Below are positions 27,046 to 35,615 of a stretch of DNA of 64,000 nt, piece by piece. The position numbers and the translations under genes are program-made. The DNA comes from Chryseobacterium phosphatilyticum (GTDB taxonomy: Bacteria; Bacteroidota; Bacteroidia; Flavobacteriales; Weeksellaceae), in the NCBI RefSeq assembly GCF_002899825.2, contig NZ_PPED02000004.1, forward strand, positions 1 through 64,000, in the 5' to 3' direction. Position 1 is the stretch's first letter, and the number at the start of each line of letters is the position of its first letter. The notes under the pieces are model-generated. The model ran no database searches, had not been told where the DNA came from, and was given only the letters and a program-made list of their open reading frames with translations.

Positions 27046-27795
27046 ATGTCTCAAATTGCGATAAATACTTCACAAAATGTAAATATTAGCTTTAATATTG
27101 CCGGTGTTGGAGAAAGAATGCTTGCATTTATCATTGATCTCCTGATCAGAGTTGCTTATGTGATTATAGTCCTGTATGTCTTTTTTAATATTTTTGATCT
27201 GGGTTATATACTGAATGGTCTCGACCAATGGTCTGTGATGGCCATTTATATTGTTCTTACCTTTCCGATATATATCTACCCTCTTGTTCTTGAAAGTTTA
27301 ATGGAAGGGCAAACACCTGGTAAAAAACTTATGAAAATAAGAGTGGTAAAGATTGACGGGTATCAGGCAAGTTTTGGGGACTACATGATCCGGTGGGTAT
27401 TCAGAATTGTTGATATTTCATTTGCAGGTTTAGTAGGACTTATCTCCATGATTGTATCCAAAAACAATCAGCGTCTGGGGGATATTGCGTCAGGAACAGC
27501 AGTCATTTCATTAAAGAACAACATCAATATTTCTCATACTATTTTGGAAAATATTCAGGAAAACTATATTCCTTCTTTTCCTCAGGTTATTGCTTTAAGT
27601 GATAATGATATGAGAATTATTAAAGATAATTACACCAAAGCTCTGAAAGTAGATGATCGTCAGATTATCAGCAGACTTTCTGATAAAATCAAAGGAATTC
27701 TAAAACTGGAGATAGACCCTACCAAAATGACGGAAAGGCAGTTTATCAATGTCATTATTAAAGATTATAATTATTACACAGGGAAAGACAATTAA
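27046..27795 (+). CDS. RDD-family membrane protein
   Basis: 249 residues. Near the N terminus the conserved Arg and Asp of the family appear in VGERMLAFIIDLLIRVAYV, followed by two more hydrophobic helices and EGQTPGKKLMKIRVV, the diagnostic RDD loop. The C-terminal 90 residues are soluble and helical. It is divergent from the SpoIIM gene with only 28 bases between the start codons, so promoters for both must lie within or across coding sequence. Confidence 0.9.
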   Translation: MSQIAINTSQNVNISFNIAGVGERMLAFIIDLLIRVAYVIIVLYVFFNIFDLGYILNGLDQWSVMAIYIVLTFPIYIYPLVLESLMEGQTPGKKLMKIRVVKIDGYQASFGDYMIRWVFRIVDISFAGLVGLISMIVSKNNQRLGDIASGTAVISLKNNINISHTILENIQENYIPSFPQVIALSDNDMRIIKDNYTKALKVDDRQIISRLSDKIKGILKLEIDPTKMTERQFINVIIKDYNYYTGKDN

Positions 27796-27856
27796 TAAGC
27801 GTCATCAACCGGTCGGTGTAATTTTTGTATCTTTATTAACAGTAAAAGTCTAAATC

Positions 27857-28147
27857 ATGAAATTTGAAAATAATAAATCCGGAAACGGCGGAGTTCTTAC
27901 ACTCAATAATGACATTAAAGAAGTAGGAAGACTTACGTATACTATTTTTCCCGAAGATCATAAGTTGATTATCTCATTTGTTCTTGTTCATCCAGAATTT
28001 GAAGGAAGAGGAATGGGAAAATTTTTAGTGGAAGAGGCCATCAGATTTGCGAGAGAGAATAACTGGAAGGTATATCCTCATTGTTCTTATGCAAGATCTG
28101 TAATGATGAGAATGAATGATGTGGATGATATTTTATTAAAGAATTAA
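27857..28147 (+). CDS. small GNAT N-acetyltransferase (YjdJ type)
   Basis: 96 residues, the compact GNAT form. The acetyl-CoA loop is visible in VHPEFEGRGMGKFLVEEA, and the C-terminal PHCSYARS matches the conserved P-C-x-Y segment of the small YjdJ/Gcn5-like group. The substrate is unknown. The 3' end overlaps the convergent glycosyltransferase gene by 12 bases. Confidence 0.88.
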   Translation: MKFENNKSGNGGVLTLNNDIKEVGRLTYTIFPEDHKLIISFVLVHPEFEGRGMGKFLVEEAIRFARENNWKVYPHCSYARSVMMRMNDVDDILLKN

Positions 28148-29107
28148 AACTTCATTCAGAAGTATATCCTCAATATCATTTGGGTAATCAACTTTGAGAT
28201 GATGATCTGAAGCTACCCACTCCATAATCTCCTGCAACTTTAATACTTTAGAATTTGGTATTCCCATTTTATCTAAGGCACATGCATTGCATTCCTGCTC
28301 ATATTGATTGTGGATAGGAATTACATATAGTTTTTTATCCATAAAAAGTGCTTCTGCAGGTGTTTCAAAACCGGCATTACACAATATACCGTCACAACCT
28401 TCAAAATACTTCAGATATTGAGTTTCGTCAATCGGAAAAACTTCAACATTTTTCACTTTCACCCTTACCTTGCTGTATTTTGAAAACACCTTCCACTGCA
28501 CCGGGATCTTTCTTAAAACTTTGATGATATTTTCATCTGCAAAACTTGGTAAGTAAACAAGATAATAGCCCTGTTTATAAGGATTAAGCTCCCTGATCTT
28601 TTTTCTGATCACCGGCTTTTTTATTTGAGGATGATAATTTTCAAAATGAAATCCGATCTTTCTCTCACTTGGAACATAGTATTTTAGAATCAGCTCTCCC
28701 AGAAAATCTTTGCTTTCCGGCTTTGGCGTCTCGGGGAAACTCATCGAAGCCTGATGGCTGAGTTCAATCATCGGTAGATTTTTTATTTTTGAGGCCCATC
28801 CTGTTAAAGGTTCATAATCGTTGATGATTAAATCATATTGTGAAAGCTCTAAATTTCTTATTGTTTTCACCGCATCCACAAATTTGTTTTCGGTGAAGGT
28901 TTTGCGATAGGATAAACCTCCTGTTTTATTATAAAGCAGGGAAATACCTTTATACTGAAAATTAATATCAAAATCAGCCTTTAATTGTGACTGATGTCCA
29001 CTGATCAATGTATCTACCGAAGCATATTTTTTGAGAATAGGAATTATTTCCTGAGCTCTAGCCATATGTCCGTTTCCGGTACCCTGAAATGCATATAAGA
29101 TTTTCAT
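28136..29107 (-). CDS. glycosyltransferase (GT-B, MurG-like fold)
   Basis: 323 residues. The N terminus MKILYAFQGTGNGHMARAQE has the Gly-rich loop of UDP-sugar GT-B enzymes, and the C-terminal half has CNAGFETPAEALFMDKKLYVIP, the typical nucleotide-sugar binding region (Gly, Glu). No membrane helix. It starts directly after the stop of the metallophosphoesterase gene (TAA-ATG, no gap), suggesting a shared role in a glycolipid or envelope pathway; the donor and acceptor are not known. Confidence 0.85.
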   Translation of the reverse strand: MKILYAFQGTGNGHMARAQEIIPILKKYASVDTLISGHQSQLKADFDINFQYKGISLLYNKTGGLSYRKTFTENKFVDAVKTIRNLELSQYDLIINDYEPLTGWASKIKNLPMIELSHQASMSFPETPKPESKDFLGELILKYYVPSERKIGFHFENYHPQIKKPVIRKKIRELNPYKQGYYLVYLPSFADENIIKVLRKIPVQWKVFSKYSKVRVKVKNVEVFPIDETQYLKYFEGCDGILCNAGFETPAEALFMDKKLYVIPIHNQYEQECNACALDKMGIPNSKVLKLQEIMEWVASDHHLKVDYPNDIEDILLNEVLIL

Positions 29108-29932
29108 TTAGGTAAAGTTCGTTACGATTTTTAAAAGATCAGAATTATCCATTTCCTGGATATCTTCTGTTTCATCATCTATCAACAGATCTTTATGATC
29201 ATCATAATAAAAAATATTCCATTGTTTGTCATTATATTCCAGAGCAGAAAGGTTTTCTATCCAGTCGCCGGAATTCAAATAAGTACAGGAACCTTTTTTA
29301 TTGACCACTTCCCGGATTTGTGGTTGATGAATATGCCCGCATACTACATAATCATATTGATTGTCAATAGCAAGTTCTGAAGCTGTAAGCTCAAAGTCAC
29401 CGATATATTTCACTGCTTTTTTCACATTGTTTTTGATTTTCTTTGAGAAAGAATATTTTTCTTTCCCCATTTTATCCAAAAACCAGTTAACAACATTATT
29501 AATAATGATTAGAAGATCATATCCCTTACCTCCTAATTTAGCAATCCATTTAGAATGTTGGACGGAGGCATCAAAAACATCACCGTGAAAAATCCAGGTT
29601 TTCTTCTGATCAATAGTCAGACAAATTTTATTACAAACCTTAAGTTTTCCAAGCTCAAAGTCTGTAAACTTACGGAACATTTCATCATGGTTTCCGGTAA
29701 TGTAATAAACATCGGTATTTTTAGTAGCAAATGAAAGTATTTTCCTGATTACTTTCAAATGAGGTTTAGGGAAGTAAGACTTTTTGAACTGCCAGATATC
29801 AATAATATCCCCATTCAAAACTAATGTTTTGGGCTGAATGGAATTGAGATATCTTAACAATTCTTTAGCCTTACATCCATAAGTTCCTAAATGAACATCC
29901 GATATGACAACTAATTCAACGTTTCTTTTCAT
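29108..29932 (-). CDS. calcineurin-like phosphoesterase (LpxH-like)
   Basis: About 274 residues from MKRNVELVVISDVHLG (the frame has four further codons upstream). All metallophosphoesterase motifs are present: SDVHLG, NGDIIDIW, GNHDEMF, FHGDVFD and GHIHQPQ. The group is usually named UDP-2,3-diacylglucosamine diphosphatase, but the LpxH assignment is by family only, and this branch may hydrolyse another envelope intermediate. Coupled to the downstream glycosyltransferase. Confidence 0.88.
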   Translation of the reverse strand: MKRNVELVVISDVHLGTYGCKAKELLRYLNSIQPKTLVLNGDIIDIWQFKKSYFPKPHLKVIRKILSFATKNTDVYYITGNHDEMFRKFTDFELGKLKVCNKICLTIDQKKTWIFHGDVFDASVQHSKWIAKLGGKGYDLLIIINNVVNWFLDKMGKEKYSFSKKIKNNVKKAVKYIGDFELTASELAIDNQYDYVVCGHIHQPQIREVVNKKGSCTYLNSGDWIENLSALEYNDKQWNIFYYDDHKDLLIDDETEDIQEMDNSDLLKIVTNFT

Positions 29933-29989
29933 AGTTTTATACAAAGAAACTAATTGAAAGTTAACTGTATATGAATGCTATATTATTTT

Positions 29990-30730
29990 TTACAATGAGT
30001 TCATTAGTTCTTCTGTAATCTCCATATTATGATAAACGTTCTGAACGTCATCATCCTCTTCGAAACGCTCAAGCATTTTCATGTTGGCTTTAAATTGTTC
30101 TTCCGTTACTTCTTTGGTGTTATTTGGAATCCTTTGAAGTTCTGCACTCTTTGCTTCAATTCCAAGGTCATCCAATTTATGAGATAAAGATCCAAAATCT
30201 TCAAAAGCCGTTGTAATCATGACTTCGTCCTCATCTTTTTCCACATCTTCTGCTCCCCCATCAATCATTTCCATTTCAAAGTCATCCCAATCCATTTTGA
30301 TTTGAGCCAAATCAATTGTAAAAATTCCTTTCCTGTCAAAGATAAATGCAAGCTCTCCGTTCTTACCAAGGTTTCCGTCAAATTTATTGAAAACGGCTCT
30401 TACGTTGGCAACGGTTCTCGTGGTATTATTTGTAGTACACTCTACAAAGAAAGCAACTCCTCCTTGTCCGTATCCCTCATAAGTAACTTCCTCATAGTTT
30501 TCCGCGTCTGCACCGCTTGCCTTTTTAATTGCTCTTTCTACATTATCTTTAGGCATATTGGCACCTTTTGCATTCTGGATGCATCTTCTCAATGCCGGAT
30601 TAGATTCCGGATCTGTTCCTCCGGCTTTTACTGCTAATGCAATGTCTTTACCTATTTTAGAGAATGTTTTGGCCATTTTATCCCATCTGGCCATTTTAGA
30701 AGCTTTTCTATATTCAAATGCTCTACCCAT
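29990..30730 (-). CDS. yebC: YebC/PmpR-family protein
   Basis: 246 residues. The N terminus MGRAFEYRKASKMARWDKM and the GGTDPESNPALRRCIQNAKGANMPKDN stretch mark the TACO1/YebC family. Members were first called transcription regulators; more recent work links them to ribosomes stalled at proline-rich stretches. This is the long form with the complete acidic C-terminal domains. Its stop is 57 bases before the LpxH-like gene, so a shared transcript is possible. Confidence 0.95.
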   Translation of the reverse strand: MGRAFEYRKASKMARWDKMAKTFSKIGKDIALAVKAGGTDPESNPALRRCIQNAKGANMPKDNVERAIKKASGADAENYEEVTYEGYGQGGVAFFVECTTNNTTRTVANVRAVFNKFDGNLGKNGELAFIFDRKGIFTIDLAQIKMDWDDFEMEMIDGGAEDVEKDEDEVMITTAFEDFGSLSHKLDDLGIEAKSAELQRIPNNTKEVTEEQFKANMKMLERFEEDDDVQNVYHNMEITEELMNSL

Positions 30731-30779
30731 TTTATTTTTTTAATTTTCAACAAAATTAACTAAAAGTCAACAAAAAAAA

Positions 30780-30806
30780 AATACCTCCAAAAAAATTGGA
30801 GGTATT
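30780..30806 (-). terminator. ompA terminator
   Basis: AATACCTCCAA pairs with TTGGAGGTATT. On the minus strand it is followed by nine or more T residues, 20 bases past the OmpA stop. Confidence 0.9.
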
Positions 30807-30825
30807 CATTATTTAGAAAAATTAA

Positions 30826-32334
30826 TTATTTTCTTTTTTTAGCTGGAGCTTTTTTCTTAGCTGGAGCTTTTCCTTTCTTCACTACAGTCTTCTTCACTAC
30901 TACTTCTAGATCAGATTTCTTAAGTGCATCCCAAGCAGCACCGTTTACAGCTTCAACAACTACTTTTCTGTCAACCATTCTTTCAGCGTCAGTTGCTTTA
31001 GCAGGAACTTTAGCATCTCTTGATCCAACACCAGTAGATTTCAATTGGTTACCGTTAACTCCTCTAGATTCAAGAGCAGCAACTACAGAAGCAGCTCTTT
31101 CTCTTGAAAGTTTCAAGTTGTAAGCAGCAGCACCTTTAGCATCTGTGTGACCAGTTACTAAGAATGTACCATTTGAAGATTGCTTAATAATCTTAGCAGC
31201 ATCATCTAATTTACCATTAGATTCTGGTCTGATTGTAGCTTTGTTGAAGTTGAACAAGATACCTTTAAGAGCACCTGTAGCTTCTTCAGAGATTACTTTC
31301 TCTGGTTTAGGACATCCGTTGTATTCTGGAAGACCTGGAACAGTAGGACAAGCATCATCTTTATCTAAGATACCGTCACCGTCTGTATCTGGCCAAGGAC
31401 AACCGTTGTTTTCAGCAGGACCTGCTACTGTAGGACAAGCATCATCTTTGTCGATAACACCATCACCATCTGTATCTGGCCAAGGACAACCGTTGTTTTC
31501 AACTGGACCAGCTACATCTGGACATTGATCGTCTTTATCTGGAACACCATCTCCGTCTGTATCAGGACATCCCTGGAATTCTGGTAAACCTGGAGTATCT
31601 GGACAAAGGTCATCTTTATCTAGGATACCATCCTTATCTCTATCTCTGTTTCCAAATCTGAATAAGATAGATGCAGAAGCTTGCCAGTGGTTAGCAACTG
31701 AAGATTTATCACCTGGAGTTGATACATAATCACCCTGAACACCAAGACCGAAGTTTTTAGTTACCCAGAAGTTAGCACCAGCACCTGTAGATACAGCAAA
31801 GAAGTTAGCTTTACCGTTTTCGTTACCATCTTTACCGTTTTGAACAGTTTCGATTGGGTTACCATTAGCATCTACACTTGTTCTTGGGAAAGAAAGTGCA
31901 GTATAGTCATGTCTTAAGTAGTTAGCACCAACTCTTAAATATGGATCAAACCAAGATTCTTCGTTCCATAAAAGACCTGCAGCTTTAACCTGAAGACCAA
32001 GACCTGTCATTAGGTAGAACTCTTTCCCCATGTTGAATCTTTTGTTTTCAACATTTCCTACTGAAGTTTGCCAGTCAATAACGAAACCTTTTGCAATGTT
32101 TCTAGCAACTGTTAACTTAGATAGTGGAGGTGTAATAGAGAAGTTGTTCATATTGAACATACTCTTCGTTAAATTTTTAGCAGAGAACGTATTACCGAAG
32201 CTACTTCTTGCAGCTACATGGTTTTCTGCATGAGCACCAACTCCGATTAACCACGGATTGTTGGTCGTCTGCGCGAAAACAGTAGAAGCGACAGTAAGCG
32301 CCAATGCTGAAATTCCTAATTTTAGATTTTTCAT
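30826..32334 (-). CDS. OmpA-family protein with TSP3 repeats
   Basis: An abundant outer-membrane protein type that links the outer membrane to peptidoglycan. 502 residues: signal peptide ending VFAQ, N-terminal beta-barrel (to about residue 230), a linker of four calcium-binding TSP3 repeats (DxDGDG-DKDD-CP units, about 232-340), the OmpA-like peptidoglycan domain (about 350-470; [30 protein letters not shown]), and a Lys/Ala-rich tail ([13 protein letters not shown]). The basic tail is unusual for OmpA proteins and could be surface- or periplasm-exposed. Strong promoter and terminator flank it. Confidence 0.95.
   Translation of the reverse strand: [502 protein letters not shown]
31300..31640 (-). 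repeat. TSP3 coding repeats inside ompA
   Basis: The 87-base (29-codon) unit coding [28 protein letters not shown]-like sequence recurs; TATCTGGCCAAGG occurs at about 31385 and again 87 bases on. The two middle units are nearly identical in DNA, while the flanking units differ more. Confidence 0.8.
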
Positions 32335-32363
32335 AGAATTAAATGATTAAATAATTGATAATG

Positions 32364-32394
32364 CAAAATAAATATAATTTTTCTTTATATACAA
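32364..32394 (-). promoter_or_regulatory. ompA promoter
   Basis: Minus strand TTG, 20 bases, TTATTTTG (7 of 8 to TAnnTTTG), 30 bases upstream of the ATG. The AT-rich spacer fits a highly expressed gene. Confidence 0.6.
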
Positions 32395-32411
32395 AGTTTT
32401 TCAAATGATTT

Positions 32412-32873
32412 TTAACTTTTCTTTAATATTCTGTCCAGGTTCCGTTTATTTTCTCTATCTTTTATCGCCTCTCTTTTATCGTAAAGTTTTTTCCCTCTAC
32501 CAAGCGCTATCAGCACCTTTGCTTTACCTCGATCAGTGATATATAATTTTAAAGGTATAATTGTGTTCCCGGCATCCTTTAACTTTTTTTCAAGTTTTTG
32601 TAATTCTTTTTTGTGCAACAGCAATTTCCGTTCCCTTTTTGTTTTGTGATTGTAAAAAGTACCCAATTTGTACTCATCAATCATCATATTAATGATGTAT
32701 AATTCCCCATCAATAAACTGACAGAACGATTCTGTGATAGATGCTTTAGAAGAACGCAAAGATTTTATTTCGGTACCCGTCAAAACCATTCCTGCTTCAT
32801 ATTCTTCAAGAATTTCGTATTCAAAGCGGGCTCTTTTGTTTAATATGCTAACTGTTTTTTCAATCTTCATCAT
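32412..32873 (-). CDS. smpB: SsrA-binding protein
   Basis: 153 residues, or 152 if the second Met is used. SmpB delivers tmRNA to stalled ribosomes. Seen: NKRARFEYEILEEYEAGMVL, GTEIKSLR, and the C-terminal basic tail KREAIKDRENKRNLDRILKKS that inserts in the mRNA channel. No ssrA gene was recognised in this window. Complete and normal for the family. Confidence 0.95.
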   Translation of the reverse strand: MMKIEKTVSILNKRARFEYEILEEYEAGMVLTGTEIKSLRSSKASITESFCQFIDGELYIINMMIDEYKLGTFYNHKTKRERKLLLHKKELQKLEKKLKDAGNTIIPLKLYITDRGKAKVLIALGRGKKLYDKREAIKDRENKRNLDRILKKS

Positions 32874-32963
32874 TTTAAAATTTCGTTATTGAAATATATA
32901 GAAAATACGATACATTTAAAAACTTGACTATTATAATATTACAAAATACCCAAATTCTTTTCG

Positions 32964-32971
32964 TATTTTTG
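32964..32971 (+). promoter_or_regulatory. -7 element of the ABC-F gene promoter
   Basis: TATTTTTG, a full TAnnTTTG match, 20 bases before the ATG. No clear TTG at the expected distance. Confidence 0.45.
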
Positions 32972-32991
32972 CGCCAAATTTACAAAACTAT

Positions 32992-34614
32992 ATGTTAACA
33001 GTATCTAACTTATCTTTACAATTCGGGAAAAGAGTTCTTTTTGACGAGGTAAATATTATGTTTACCAAAGGAAACTGCTACGGAATCATCGGAGCAAACG
33101 GTGCGGGAAAGTCTACATTCCTTAAAATATTAACTGGAAAGCAGGATCCGACGACAGGAAATGTATCTCTTGAACCTGGAAAAAGAATGTCGGTTTTGGA
33201 GCAGGATCACTTTGCCTATGATCAGTTTACTGTTCTTGAAGCGGTTTTGAGAGGAAACAAAAAATTATTTGAAATAAAAGAGGAAATGGATGCGTTATAC
33301 GCAAAAGAAGATTTCTCTGACGAAGACGGAATTAAAGCTGGTGAACTAGGTGTAATCTATGACGAAATGGGTGGATGGACTGCAGAATCTGATGCACAGA
33401 CTATGCTTTCTAATGTAGGTATTTCTGATGATATGCACTGGCAATTGATGAGTGAACTTGAGAACAAGGACAAAGTAAAAGTTCTTTTGGCTCAGGCACT
33501 TTTCGGTAATCCTGATGTATTGATTCTGGATGAACCTACCAATGACCTTGATATTGAAACAATTTCTTGGTTAGAAGATTTCCTTGCTGATTATGAAAAT
33601 ACTGTAATCGTAGTATCTCACGACCGTCACTTCTTAGATACAGTTTGTACCCATATTGGTGACCTGGACTATTCTAAACTTAACCTTTATACCGGTAACT
33701 ACTCTTTCTGGTATCAGGCATCTCAGTTAGCAACAAGACAAAGAGCTCAGGCCAATAAAAAAGCTGAAGAAAAGAAAAAAGAACTCCAGGACTTTATTGC
33801 ACGTTTCAGTTCTAACGTAGCAAAGGCTAAACAGGCTACTGCCAGAAAGAAAATGATCGATAAATTAAATATTGATGATATTAAACCATCTTCAAGAAGA
33901 TATCCGGCAATTATTTTCGAAATGGAAAGAGAGGCAGGTGATCAGATTTTAGATGTAAAAGGTCTGGAAAAAACGAAAGATGGAGAACTTCTATTCTCTA
34001 ACATCGACTTAAATCTTAAAAAAGGAGATAAAGTAGCTGTACTTTCTAAAAACTCTTTAGCCATTACAGAATTTTTCGAAATCTTAGCAGGAAATGTTCA
34101 GGCTGATAAAGGAACCGTAGCTTGGGGAGTGACCACCAACCAATCTCACATGCCTTTGGACAATACCAACTTCTTCCAGGAAGATTTAAGTTTGGTTGAT
34201 TGGCTAAGACAATTTACTAAAAACGATGAAGAGCGTCACGAAGAATTTGTAAGAGGATTCTTAGGGAGAATGCTTTTCTCCGGTGATGAAGCTTTAAAAT
34301 CTTGTAAAGTACTTTCAGGAGGAGAAAAAATGAGATGTATGTTCAGCAGAATGATGCTTCAGAAAGCCAATGTTCTTTTATTAGATGAACCAACGAACCA
34401 CTTAGATCTTGAAAGTATTACAACGTTGAACAACTCGTTATCCAACTTCAAAGGAAACCTTTTATTGGCTTCTCATGACCACGAAATGCTTTCAACAGTC
34501 TGTAACAGGATCATCGAATTGACTCCTAGCGGAATCATCGACAGAGAAATGACTTATGACGAGTACCTTGCGGATAAAAAGGTAAAAGAATTAAGAGAAA
34601 AAATGTATTCTTAA
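32992..34614 (+). CDS. ABC-F family ATPase with one degenerate ATP site
   Basis: A soluble two-ABC protein (540 residues) of the translation-factor ABC-F class. NBD1 has a good Walker A (GANGAGKST, about residue 37) and Walker B (VLILDEPTNDLD), but the signature LSGG is replaced by MSEL. The linker of about 80 charged residues follows (ATRQRAQANKKAEEKKKE). NBD2 has LSKNSLAIT in place of the P-loop Gly/Lys residues, but intact LSGGEKMR, LLLDEPTNHLD and SHDHEML. Since each ATP sits between the P-loop of one half and the signature of the other, one site is intact and the other lacks both parts. It ends at a bidirectional terminator. Confidence 0.93.
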   Translation: MLTVSNLSLQFGKRVLFDEVNIMFTKGNCYGIIGANGAGKSTFLKILTGKQDPTTGNVSLEPGKRMSVLEQDHFAYDQFTVLEAVLRGNKKLFEIKEEMDALYAKEDFSDEDGIKAGELGVIYDEMGGWTAESDAQTMLSNVGISDDMHWQLMSELENKDKVKVLLAQALFGNPDVLILDEPTNDLDIETISWLEDFLADYENTVIVVSHDRHFLDTVCTHIGDLDYSKLNLYTGNYSFWYQASQLATRQRAQANKKAEEKKKELQDFIARFSSNVAKAKQATARKKMIDKLNIDDIKPSSRRYPAIIFEMEREAGDQILDVKGLEKTKDGELLFSNIDLNLKKGDKVAVLSKNSLAITEFFEILAGNVQADKGTVAWGVTTNQSHMPLDNTNFFQEDLSLVDWLRQFTKNDEERHEEFVRGFLGRMLFSGDEALKSCKVLSGGEKMRCMFSRMMLQKANVLLLDEPTNHLDLESITTLNNSLSNFKGNLLLASHDHEMLSTVCNRIIELTPSGIIDREMTYDEYLADKKVKELREKMYS

Positions 34615-34640
34615 TCAGATATTATTAAAATCTATATAAA

Positions 34641-34669
34641 AATACCTCAAAGCAATGCTTTGAGGTATT
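34641..34669. terminator. bidirectional terminator
   Basis: AATACCTCAAAGC pairs with GCTTTGAGGTATT around AAT. It serves the convergent ABC-F and M48 genes. Confidence 0.9.
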
Positions 34670-34694
34670 TTCGTTTAAACAATAAATAAAATAA

Positions 34695-35513
34695 TTATTT
34701 TGTCAATTTTGAAGTAGGAAGACTCACCGTTCCAGGGTCTTTCCATAATCCGTCTTTCTCTGCTTTCTTCTTAATAGCCAAAGCTCTCTTTTCACTATCC
34801 GGATGAGAGTTAAACATCTTTTCAAAATTTGTCTGTGTACTTCCTTCCGAAAGTAACGCCAACTTTTTGAATGCTGTGTACGCTCCAACGACATCATACT
34901 TATTATTTTTCATAAAGTCATACGAATAAGTATCTGCTTCGGATTCTTGTTTTTTACTGTGAGACGCATCTACAAATGCATTTGCCATTTTTCCGATTTG
35001 GCTGTCATTAAGCGTAGCTACGACACCGGAAGCTGATGATGCAGCATCTAAGGCCGCTGCTTTCAGGTATGCAGATTTCATCGCGTCTTTTGTATCCTGA
35101 TTTTTAACGTGTCCAATTTCGTGTCCAATTACAGCCAGTAATTCATTATCCGTCATGATGTCCATCAAAGAAGAAAAGACTCTCACACTACCGTCTGCAC
35201 AAGCAAAAGCATTGATATCTTTTACTTTATAAACCTTATAATTAAGATTCAGACCATCCTGAGATTTGTGCTTTCCAAAGAGTTTATTGAGTCTTACGGT
35301 ATATGGATCCTTTGCTCCGGCTACAGGATTATTTTTATCCATCCAATCTACTGATTCTTTGGATAATTTAATGGCATCTTCATTGGTAAATGATAAAGCT
35401 TTTGCTCCGTTAGTAACTATTCCGGCTGCTTTTCCGAGATTAATTTTCTGAGCATTGACCGAATGCATGGCGCCTAGAAATAGTAGGCATAGAGTAATTT
35501 TTTTCATAGTCAT
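34695..35513 (-). CDS. M48-family metallopeptidase
   Basis: About 272 residues with a signal peptide ending in SVNAQ, so it should be exported. The zinc-protease motif HEIGHVKNQD is at about residue 138, with the downstream Glu ligand in SKKQESEADTYSYDF (about 190). The form resembles the periplasmic BepA/YfgC-type catalytic domain without TPR repeats. The likely role is quality control of envelope proteins, inferred from family only. The second ATG two codons in is an equally good start. Confidence 0.92.
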   Translation of the reverse strand: MTMKKITLCLLFLGAMHSVNAQKINLGKAAGIVTNGAKALSFTNEDAIKLSKESVDWMDKNNPVAGAKDPYTVRLNKLFGKHKSQDGLNLNYKVYKVKDINAFACADGSVRVFSSLMDIMTDNELLAVIGHEIGHVKNQDTKDAMKSAYLKAAALDAASSASGVVATLNDSQIGKMANAFVDASHSKKQESEADTYSYDFMKNNKYDVVGAYTAFKKLALLSEGSTQTNFEKMFNSHPDSEKRALAIKKKAEKDGLWKDPGTVSLPTSKLTK

Positions 35514-35615
35514 TTAAATTTGGAGCACGAAGATAACTATTTTTTAACAATTATAAAGCCTAAACTTCATTCGTGATCTTTTCAGAATGCTATTTATTTT
35601 CCTTATTTTTGTGAA

